DNA from: Clostridia bacterium
GTDB lineage: Bacteria; Bacillota; Clostridia; Oscillospirales; CAG-382
Direction: 5' to 3'
DNA: 64,000 bases
Assembly (NCBI GenBank): GCA_017447445.1
Contig: JAFSNK010000038.1
Location: 24,614 to 88,613, forward strand
Shown piece after piece: positions 24,423 to 31,547 of this stretch. The stretch's first letter is position 1; every line of letters starts with the position of its first letter. The position numbers and the translations under genes were made by a program. The notes under the pieces were generated by a model that was not told the origin of the DNA, made no database searches, and saw only the letters and a list, made by a program, of their open reading frames with translations.

Positions 24423-26570
24423 ATGTTTGGAACAAAAAGAATAATAAACCGCCTGCTCGCCGCCGTTTCTGCGCTGCTGCTCCTGCCTTTCGCCGCCCCG
24501 CGCGCGTTCGCGGCGGAGGAAAGCAACCTTGCGCGCGGAAAGACCGTTTCCGTTTCGAGCGACGCGGCGAACGGGCGCAGCTATAACGAGCTCGACCGCT
24601 TCGCGCCGGAAAAGCTCACCGACGGCGTGTACGGCAAAGCGGATTACGGCGCGCCGGAGTGGAACAAGTTCTACCGCGCCGTGGGGCGCACGCTCACCGT
24701 CGACCTGGGCGAAAATTCCCGCGTGACGCGCGTCCGCGCCCGCTTCCTGCACAACCGCGCCGCCGGAGTTACCAGCCCGCGCCGGATAAGCGTTTTCGTT
24801 TCGCAGAACGGAAAAGATTTTTCCCCCGCGAAGACGGTCTCCGGCGGGGAGCCGCCTTTCGCGCCGGATCGCGGCGATAAGACCGAGATCGCGGTATACG
24901 AGCTTTCGCTCGAGCCGGTCGCGGCGCGCTTCGTCGCGCTGCATTTCGACGTTACGGTGAACACCTTTATCGACGAGATGGAAATATTCGGCGACAGGGA
25001 GGATATCCCCGCGCCGCCGACAGAATTCGCCGATATCGTAAAGAACGAAAACGCCTTCTTCCCGCGCGAAGGGCTGGGAGGCGACCACGATATAGTGCTG
25101 TTCCACGCCGGATATTCGCCGGAGGACGAAAAGCTTGTGAACAACACGGAGGAGCAGTTCCTCGCCTATATCGGCTACCGCGAAAAGGGCGGGAAGATAA
25201 CCGACACGATGTTCGATTCGGTGATGTTCCTTACCCTGCAGGGCAAATGCCCTTCCGGCGGCTCGCTTACCATTGCGGGCGGAAAAACCGTTATGTCCGA
25301 CTGGGAAACGCTGCTGGACAGCTGTTTTTCAAAGGAATACAACCTCGGCGCGCTGGACCGCGCGGCGGGCGAGCTGAACCGGGCGCTCGGGTTCGGTGAC
25401 CGAAAAATATCCGTCTATCTCACCGTCCCTTACCCCAAGACCGGCACCCCGGCGTTCGGGGATATCGACGGCGACGGACAGCCGGAGGGAATAAACGGTT
25501 ACGGCGACTGCCTTGCCGTTACCGAATGGTTCATAAAGGAATGTATCCGCCGCTGGGACGGGGCGGGGTACGAAAACCTCGCGTTCAAGGGCTTTTTCTG
25601 CAACAGCGAAGGCCTCACCTGCTCCCGCTTCGAATACGAGGAACGCTACGCCGCCGACGCCGCGGAAATAATGCGTTCATACGGCAAGACCTGCGTTATG
25701 ATACCCTACCTGCACGGAGAGGGGATCGACAGATACCGCGAGCTCGGGCTCGACGCGGCGCTTATGCAGCCGAACCTCTCTTTCAACGAAACGCTGCAGG
25801 ACGATCCGGAGGGCGCGATGCTCGATTTCGCCGAAACGGCGAAGCGGTTCGGGCTGGGTATGGAAATGGAGATCGCGGACGGCGTGCGCTGGGAACCGGA
25901 AAAACTGGGCGCGCTCTACGAGCAGTATCTCGTTTCCGCCGCGCAAAGCGGATTGATGACCGGCACCGTGCACGCCTATTACAACGGCGCGGGACCGGGC
26001 GTGTTCTACGATTGCTGCGTAAGCTCCGACGCGGCGAAGCGCAGGTTTTACGATCTTACCTATAAGTTCATAAAAGGAACGCTCGAATACCCGGAAAACT
26101 ACGGCGTACACGAAACGCAAACGGAATTTTCCGCCGCCGCGCGCGAAAGGATAACCGGCGACGCGGGCGTTTCAGGCGACTGGAGCTTCACTTTCAAAAC
26201 CACCCGCAATCCCGCAAACGGCTACGTTCTGTTCAACGAATCGGAAAAGACCTTTTCCTATACCCCCGACAGAAAGTTCGCCGGGACGGACGGCTTTGAA
26301 TACGCCGTGCTCTGCGGCGGAAAAGAAATACTGCGGAGCGAGATAACCGTGACTGTCGCGGGCGGGGAAGCCGCTTCTTCCGAAAGCTCCGAGCCCGCAA
26401 GCCGCGCGCTGCCGGAAAACGGGATCACCGGGGCGAACAGAGGCGGCCTGCGGACCGCGGTTTACGCCGCGATCGGCGCGCTTGCGCTCCTTGCCGGGGC
26501 GGCGTGCGTTTTCTTCGCGGTGAAAAAGCTTAAAAAACGCAAAAAAGGCGGTGGAAACGGTGAAGCGTGA
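24423..26570 (+). CDS. Secreted, membrane-anchored DUF4855 protein with discoidin-like N-domain
   Basis: 715 residues. A signal peptide (1-30, ending AFA) is followed by an F5/8-type-C-like carbohydrate-binding domain (about 35-185) with NLARGKTVSVSSDA and KLTDGVYG. A DUF4855 domain (about 205-555) follows, with MFDSVMFLTLQGKCPSG, DIDGDGQPEG, a FKGFFCNSEG segment and MQPNLSFNE. A short beta domain, an SSESSEPASR linker, one membrane helix (about 680-702) and a basic tail (KKLKKRKKGG) end the chain. DUF4855 has no proven activity that I know; its TIM-barrel-like pattern and linked lectin-like domain suggest glycan binding or hydrolysis outside the cell. The divergent neighbour is a decayed copy of the same family. 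Confidence 0.85.
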   Translation: MFGTKRIINRLLAAVSALLLLPFAAPRAFAAEESNLARGKTVSVSSDAANGRSYNELDRFAPEKLTDGVYGKADYGAPEWNKFYRAVGRTLTVDLGENSRVTRVRARFLHNRAAGVTSPRRISVFVSQNGKDFSPAKTVSGGEPPFAPDRGDKTEIAVYELSLEPVAARFVALHFDVTVNTFIDEMEIFGDREDIPAPPTEFADIVKNENAFFPREGLGGDHDIVLFHAGYSPEDEKLVNNTEEQFLAYIGYREKGGKITDTMFDSVMFLTLQGKCPSGGSLTIAGGKTVMSDWETLLDSCFSKEYNLGALDRAAGELNRALGFGDRKISVYLTVPYPKTGTPAFGDIDGDGQPEGINGYGDCLAVTEWFIKECIRRWDGAGYENLAFKGFFCNSEGLTCSRFEYEERYAADAAEIMRSYGKTCVMIPYLHGEGIDRYRELGLDAALMQPNLSFNETLQDDPEGAMLDFAETAKRFGLGMEMEIADGVRWEPEKLGALYEQYLVSAAQSGLMTGTVHAYYNGAGPGVFYDCCVSSDAAKRRFYDLTYKFIKGTLEYPENYGVHETQTEFSAAARERITGDAGVSGDWSFTFKTTRNPANGYVLFNESEKTFSYTPDRKFAGTDGFEYAVLCGGKEILRSEITVTVAGGEAASSESSEPASRALPENGITGANRGGLRTAVYAAIGALALLAGAACVFFAVKKLKKRKKGGGNGEA

Positions 26571-27039
26571 CGAACGCACCAACGCGATGCGCCTGCTGGA
26601 GGCGGCGGGCGCGGAATACGAGCCGTTCTGTTACGAGGCGAAGGACGCTTTAAGCGGAATAGAGATAGCCGAAAAACTCGGGTTCCCGCGCGCTTCGGTG
26701 TTCAAAACCCTGGTGACCGTCGCGGGATCGAAGAAAAACTACGTTTTCGTGGTCCCCGCGGACAGCGAGCTGGACCTGAAAAAGGCGGCGCGCGCCGTGG
26801 GCGAAAAGACGGTGGCGATGATAAAGCAGGCGCAGCTCCTTCCGCTTACCGGATACGTTCACGGCGGCTGTTCCCCCGTGGGGATGAAAAAGCAGTTCCC
26901 GACGGTGGTCGATTCCTCGGCGCTCGCGCTGGAAAAGATCGTCGTTTCGGCGGGGAAGATAGGGCGGCAGGTCGCAGTATCGCCGCAAGCGCTCGCGCTC
27001 GCCTGCCCGCTGACCTTCGAAAAAATCACCCGCGATTGA
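26551..27039 (+). CDS. ybaK: Cys-tRNA(Pro) deacylase (YbaK/EbsC family)
   Basis: A 162-residue YbaK-type editing protein that hydrolyses Cys-tRNA-Pro made in error by prolyl-tRNA synthetase. Visible features are YEPFCYEAKDALSGIEIAEKLG, VFKTLVT, the catalytic-lysine region NYVFVVPADSELDLKKAA, GYVHGGCSPVGMKKQFP and the SAGKIGRQVAVSP motif. The start is a GTG at 26551 or the in-frame GTG at 26560; both lie inside the end of the preceding gene. ProRS itself is in the window at 15.2 kb and lacks its own editing domain, so a free-standing deacylase makes functional sense. Confidence 0.93.
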   Translation: METVKRDERTNAMRLLEAAGAEYEPFCYEAKDALSGIEIAEKLGFPRASVFKTLVTVAGSKKNYVFVVPADSELDLKKAARAVGEKTVAMIKQAQLLPLTGYVHGGCSPVGMKKQFPTVVDSSALALEKIVVSAGKIGRQVAVSPQALALACPLTFEKITRD

Positions 27040-27048
27040 AATTAAAGG

Positions 27049-27077
27049 TTGAAATTCTGAAAAAAGTGTGGTAATAT
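27049..27077 (+). promoter_or_regulatory. Promoter of the solute-binding lipoprotein gene
   Basis: TTGAAA (27049-27054), 17-base spacer, TAATAT (27072-27077), in an AT-rich gap of 83 bases. A strong ACGGAGG ribosome-binding site precedes the ATG at 27123. Confidence 0.65.
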
Positions 27078-27122
27078 ATAAAAAATATATCCCGAAAACC
27101 AAATTTTTACGGAGGTTACACA

Positions 27123-28604
27123 ATGAAGAAATTTTTTGCGCTTCTGCTCGTGTTCGTAATGGCGCTTTCGGTTCTCGCCGCATGCGGCAAGACGGACGAG
27201 GGCTCCCAGGCGGCGTCCGACGTTTCACAGGCGGAAACCAGCAAGACGGATCCCAACGCCCAGTGGAAAGACTCCGCCGGCAACTGGGTACCGAAGCAGC
27301 CGGTCAAGGATATGTCCGGCAAGACCTTTACGATAATCGTCAAAGGCGGCACCGGCACCTATCAGTCCGACGACTTCACCACCGACGGCACCCTTTACGG
27401 CGACATACTCAACACCGCGGTAAACGACAGGAACAACAAGGTTGAAGAGATCTACAAGATCGAACTCAACGTCGTTAAGAGCGCCACCATTAACGAGGAT
27501 ATCCAGCAGGACCTCGACGCGAGCGCCGGCGATTACGACGCGATAATGCCCAATATGACGGCGCTTTCCAGATTCGCTTCCGAAGAAAACCTTTACGACC
27601 TTACCAAGATAAAGGATTTCGACGTGAACGCCCCCTGGTACGACAAGAACGCCACCGAAGCGTTCTCCATAGGCAACGCGGTGTACTTCACCACCGGCGA
27701 CCTCACCATACTTTCCAAGGTCAACGCCCCGTCCATACTCTTTAATAAAGAGATGCAGAACGATTATCACCTGCCCAATCTTTACGATCTCGTCCGCGAA
27801 AAGAAGTGGACCTTCGATAAGATGATCGACCTCGGCAAGCAGGTCGCCAGCGTTACCAACGAAGATCCGTTCCAGAACACCTACGGTATGCTTACCAGCT
27901 ACGGCGACGCGATGGTAATGTTCGGCGCCTCCGGCGAAAAGGTTGTCGATAAGGACGAAAACGATATGCCGATGCTCAAATTCGGCTCTACCGAACGTTC
28001 TCTCGGTATAGCGCAGAAAGTGCTTAAAACGCTCGAGGAAGGCGACAACTGGCTTGTCTTCGCGCAGGATCCGGCGTTCTCGGCGGACGTCTGGGTATTG
28101 TCCCTTAAGATATTCTCGGAAGGCCACGCTCTGTTCAGACCGTCCTATTTCTCCGCCACCACCAAGCTGCGCAAGCAGTCGGATATCACCTTCGGCATCC
28201 TGCCGCATCCGCTTATGGACGACACGCAGACCGAATACGTCAGCTACAGCGGCACCGGCGAGACCGCGGGCATAGCCATCCCGATCTCCGCGAAGGATCC
28301 GGAATTCTCGGCTTATATGATCGACGCTTACTCCGCCTGGGCGAAGAACTACGTCACCCACGCGTACTACGACGTTATCCTTTATCAGCGCGACGCGCGC
28401 GATAACGAATCCGAGGAAATGCTGGACATCATATTCAGCAACATCGTCTACGATATGGGCGAATGCTTCAACTTCGGCAAGATAAAAGAGACGTTCTACA
28501 ACCTTGCAAGAGACCGCAGCAGCGACATCACCTCGGCTTATCAGTCGATCCAGGGCGTTCTCGAATCAGACGTTCAGGAGCTGCGCGAGACCTTCGAGAA
28601 ATGA
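27123..28604 (+). CDS. Extracellular solute-binding lipoprotein (ABC importer type)
   Basis: 493 residues with a lipoprotein signal peptide; lipobox LAAC with Cys21 as the lipidated residue, then a Ser/Asp/Glu linker. The mature protein looks like a family 1 (sugar or peptide type) solute-binding protein of about 450 residues, with DLTKI, VNAPSILFNKEM, KKWTFDKMIDLGKQ and a C-terminal helical lobe. It would capture a solute, often an oligosaccharide, at the membrane surface for an ABC importer. No permease or ATPase gene is adjacent; it has its own promoter and a strong terminator, so it is monocistronic. Codon choice is visibly more biased than in its neighbours, suggesting high expression. 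Confidence 0.88.
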   Translation: MKKFFALLLVFVMALSVLAACGKTDEGSQAASDVSQAETSKTDPNAQWKDSAGNWVPKQPVKDMSGKTFTIIVKGGTGTYQSDDFTTDGTLYGDILNTAVNDRNNKVEEIYKIELNVVKSATINEDIQQDLDASAGDYDAIMPNMTALSRFASEENLYDLTKIKDFDVNAPWYDKNATEAFSIGNAVYFTTGDLTILSKVNAPSILFNKEMQNDYHLPNLYDLVREKKWTFDKMIDLGKQVASVTNEDPFQNTYGMLTSYGDAMVMFGASGEKVVDKDENDMPMLKFGSTERSLGIAQKVLKTLEEGDNWLVFAQDPAFSADVWVLSLKIFSEGHALFRPSYFSATTKLRKQSDITFGILPHPLMDDTQTEYVSYSGTGETAGIAIPISAKDPEFSAYMIDAYSAWAKNYVTHAYYDVILYQRDARDNESEEMLDIIFSNIVYDMGECFNFGKIKETFYNLARDRSSDITSAYQSIQGVLESDVQELRETFEK

Positions 28605-28626
28605 TCCGCAAATAAAATAAGACCTG

Positions 28627-28674
28627 ACGGGCTGTTCAGAACCTGCGTTTTGAACAGCCCGTTTTCCTGTTTTT
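28627..28674 (+). terminator. Terminator of the solute-binding protein gene
   Basis: ACGGGCTGTTCA (28627-28638) pairs perfectly with TGAACAGCCCGT (28651-28662). T-rich sequence follows, with a second T-run at 28670-28674. Confidence 0.85.
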
Positions 28675-28675
28675 A

Positions 28676-28704
28676 TTGACTTGAATAATAAAGCGTGCTA
28701 TAAT
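28676..28704 (+). promoter_or_regulatory. Promoter of the secreted protein / ABC cassette
   Basis: TTGACT (28676-28681), 17-base spacer, TATAAT (28699-28704). It begins directly after the terminator of the upstream gene and gives a leader of about 60 bases before ATG 28772. Confidence 0.75.
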
Positions 28705-28771
28705 ATAAACGGACCGATGCGAAAACACCGTGCGGAAAGACAAACGCTTATTGATTAACAAAGGAGGACTT

Positions 28772-29329
28772 ATGAAGATTTACGGAAAAAGAGCTTTCGC
28801 GTATATCCTTTGCTTGTGCCTTTTGGTATCTTTCCCCTTTGGAGCGCGAGCCAAAACAGCAACGGAAATCGAAGCGTATTTAGCAACAGCTTATGAGTTT
28901 ACCAGTTATTTGGATACAATTCATATTTTAGGGCACGGAGCGTTTTATATGGGTGAATGTTCCCTGCTTCGCGATTCTTCGACAATCGGGAATTATTATG
29001 GGTATTTGGAGAATGAAGTGAGTTTACCTCAAGACGCACAGTTGCTCACATCTGCAAATTTTTGCGCATACTGGGATCTCTGCGGCGAGTATTATACGTA
29101 TCAGTGTGGCAAAGTTTATAGAATGACCAATGTGTTCAGTATAACAGACGACGCCGAATGCCATATTTGTTTTTCCGATACTAACGAGTATATACAGTTT
29201 TATTACGCTCCCGGTTCAAGGGTAGACGCTTATTACTTAATGTATGAGAATTCATTAGCGCCCACATGGTACGGCAAACATGTTTATAGGAACAATTTCC
29301 AAATGGCCGAAAGCGGATCGGGAGTTTAG
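28772..29329 (+). CDS. Small secreted protein of unknown function, AT-rich gene
   Basis: 185 residues from ATG 28772, chosen for the strong AAAGGAGGA site before it; an upstream start at 28730 would put residues ahead of the signal peptide. Residues 1-27 are a signal peptide (cleavage after ARA). The mature part is Tyr-rich with several Cys residues (CSLL, FCAYWDLCG, YQCGK, CHICF), so disulfides are likely outside the cell. No family recognised. The base composition is visibly lower in GC than every flanking gene, with many A/T-ending codons, suggesting recent transfer. It shares a promoter with the lipoprotein and ABC transporter genes that follow. Confidence 0.75.
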   Translation: MKIYGKRAFAYILCLCLLVSFPFGARAKTATEIEAYLATAYEFTSYLDTIHILGHGAFYMGECSLLRDSSTIGNYYGYLENEVSLPQDAQLLTSANFCAYWDLCGEYYTYQCGKVYRMTNVFSITDDAECHICFSDTNEYIQFYYAPGSRVDAYYLMYENSLAPTWYGKHVYRNNFQMAESGSGV

Positions 29330-29431
29330 TTCAATATTCACTCTTTGATCCTTCGGTAAAAAGCGCGAGTGTTTTCGCATCATCCGCCCCAAAAACAGAG
29401 ACGTTTTGCGTCATCGGGAAGGAGAGTTTAT

Positions 29432-30670
29432 ATGCACAGGCGAGTTAAGACCGCGGCGCTTGCTTTATTAATGATTTTTCTGTGTGCCTGCGGCTCTGGA
29501 AGAGACACGGATCTGCGGATCGACTACTTATATATTTCAGTGAGCAACGGCAAATTTGACGTTATATGCAGAGTCAACCCGACGACCGGCGACGCTTCTC
29601 CGCTTTGCGACGTCCCGGCGTGTCTGCACAACAGCTTCGAGTGCCCGGCATACGGCGTGCGCGGGTTTTCTGTGAGTGAGGACAGAAAAACCGTGGCGTA
29701 TATGCGGATCCGCGGAATCGAATTCGGCGCCGAAGCCGAAATGTCTTCATGGGAAAACGTTATAATGCTGTATGACGCGGGCAGCGCGGAATCAAAGGAA
29801 ATTCGCAGAATGCCTTTTTCGAACAAGAATCAGTGCCTTATCGCGCTTGACGGCGGTGACGTGATATTCAACGAGATCGAGATAACAAAGCCGGGCTCGC
29901 CGGAGGGCGGCGTTCCCGACGGAAACGGCGAAGAATTCATAAACAGGTATTACGCCCGGCGCGACGGTAAAACCGTTTTGCTGAAAGAGCTAAAGAACGG
30001 TGCGATAAACCTGCAAAAACAAAAAAACACGTTGTTCAGCCCGGATATCGAGATCGACGCGAACGGCGACCGGCGGACATATTTCGTATTATATGACCGC
30101 GATCTGAAAGTCGTCGGCAGCGAACACGACGCCTTAAAGTTCATTTACGGCAACGATAAGCGGAATATCCGCACCGAAAAAAACGGATCCGATCCGAGCG
30201 GGACTGTTACCGTACTGACAACGGTTTACGGTGAAGAAAAGCTGCTGCCGGACATGCATCAGACGCTGCTTTCACTTGACGATTACGATATCTTCTATCT
30301 GTTTACGGGCGAAAAGCACGAATCGCGTCTTACCGCCGAAGGGCGTATCGAGACTGGCGGGTATTACAACGATCTCGTGCTGTATTCGGCTTCTTATGAA
30401 AACGGCGAGGTGAAGGCGCTGGTCGATTTCAACAATAAGGCGAAGTTTTTCGACTGCGAACAGATAAAGTCGTTCGGGTTTCAGAATTTCGACGTCGCCG
30501 GCGGGCCCAAATCCGGCGAAAGGTTCGTTCTCTGCGTTGACGGCGTATATGCGGATATCGACGAATACGGCGTTCCGTATATCAGCGGAAGAACCGAATA
30601 CGCAATTATCGATGCGGCCACCGGAGAGCTTTTGCGTGTGAATTTCGGAACGTGGAGGAATCATGCTTGA
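29432..30670 (+). CDS. Lipoprotein with conserved Cys/His motif, linked to ABC transporter
   Basis: 412 residues from ATG 29432, preceded by GGAAGGAGAG. The signal peptide ends in the lipobox LCAC (Cys20). Near the mature N-terminus is LCDVPACLHNSFECPAYG (Cys59, Cys64, His66, Cys71), a pattern I have seen in other clostridial lipoproteins of this size and which may bind metal or form a disulfide knot. The remainder is a beta-rich, repeat-like sequence (YISVSNGKFDVICRVNPTTG, RDGKTVLLKEL) suggesting a beta-propeller. Its stop overlaps the ATG of the ABC ATPase gene by eight bases, so it is coupled to the transporter, perhaps as a sensor or substrate-delivery subunit (inference). Confidence 0.8.
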   Translation: MHRRVKTAALALLMIFLCACGSGRDTDLRIDYLYISVSNGKFDVICRVNPTTGDASPLCDVPACLHNSFECPAYGVRGFSVSEDRKTVAYMRIRGIEFGAEAEMSSWENVIMLYDAGSAESKEIRRMPFSNKNQCLIALDGGDVIFNEIEITKPGSPEGGVPDGNGEEFINRYYARRDGKTVLLKELKNGAINLQKQKNTLFSPDIEIDANGDRRTYFVLYDRDLKVVGSEHDALKFIYGNDKRNIRTEKNGSDPSGTVTVLTTVYGEEKLLPDMHQTLLSLDDYDIFYLFTGEKHESRLTAEGRIETGGYYNDLVLYSASYENGEVKALVDFNNKAKFFDCEQIKSFGFQNFDVAGGPKSGERFVLCVDGVYADIDEYGVPYISGRTEYAIIDAATGELLRVNFGTWRNHA

Positions 30671-31547
30671 AATAAAAGACCTTACTAAGCATTACGGCGC
30701 GACAAAGGCGCTGTGCGGCTTTAATTATACTTTTCGCGATGGGATATACGCCCTTCTGGGACCCAACGGAAGCGGAAAAACCACGCTTATGAACCTTATT
30801 ACCGACAGCATAAAACGAACTTCCGGTTCCGTGCTGTTCAACAGCGCCGAGATCACGCGTTCGGGCGCGTCTTACCGCGAAAAAATAGGGTATGCTCCGC
30901 AGTTTTCCGGGATATATCCCAATTTCACCTGCGAGGAGTATCTTGCCTATATCGCCGTGCTGAAAAAGGTCGAGCGCGGCTTTGCCGCCGGGCAGATAAA
31001 AGAGCTGCTTTCGGTTTTCGAGCTTTACGACGTGCGCGGCAGCAAGGCGAAAACGCTTTCCGGCGGCATGAAGCAGCGGCTGCTGCTTGCGCAGGCGTTT
31101 TTGGGCGACCCGGAAATAATCGTTCTGGACGAGCCCACGGCGGGGCTCGATCCGCGTCAGCGGATAGCGGTAAAAAACTTCGTTTCGCAGTACGCCTCCG
31201 GCAAAACCGTTATTTACGCCACGCACGTGGTTTCCGACGTGGAAAATATCGCACGCGAATGTATAATGCTTAAAAACGGCAGGATCGCCGCAAGCGGCGG
31301 GACCGCGGAGGTCGCGGGGATTGCCGGCGGCAAAGTGTGGACCTGCGTCTTTTCAGAAGAGCCGGAAAACGGGTTGCCGGAAGACTGCGCCGTGGTAAGT
31401 CGCCGCGGTACCGGCGAAGGCACCGAATACCGTATCGTCGCAGACGAAAAGCCGTTTCCGGATTGCACGGCAGCTTCCCCGTCGCTCGAGGACGTTTATT
31501 TATACATCTTCGGGAGGGAGAAAGCGCAAAACGGTGATCCGGCATGA
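30663..31547 (+). CDS. ABC transporter ATP-binding protein
   Basis: A 294-residue ATPase with Walker A GPNGSGKTT (33-41), Q-loop Gln80, signature LSGGMKQR (132-139), Walker B IIVLDEP (152-158) and H-loop in YATHVVSDVE. The KTLSGGMKQRLLLAQA region and length place it with the CcmA/BcrA-type ATPases that power ABC-2 exporters or bacitracin-type efflux. The last 70 residues form a small beta-rich accessory domain. It overlaps the lipoprotein gene upstream by eight bases and the permease downstream by four, so all three act together. Confidence 0.92.
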   Translation: MLEIKDLTKHYGATKALCGFNYTFRDGIYALLGPNGSGKTTLMNLITDSIKRTSGSVLFNSAEITRSGASYREKIGYAPQFSGIYPNFTCEEYLAYIAVLKKVERGFAAGQIKELLSVFELYDVRGSKAKTLSGGMKQRLLLAQAFLGDPEIIVLDEPTAGLDPRQRIAVKNFVSQYASGKTVIYATHVVSDVENIARECIMLKNGRIAASGGTAEVAGIAGGKVWTCVFSEEPENGLPEDCAVVSRRGTGEGTEYRIVADEKPFPDCTAASPSLEDVYLYIFGREKAQNGDPA

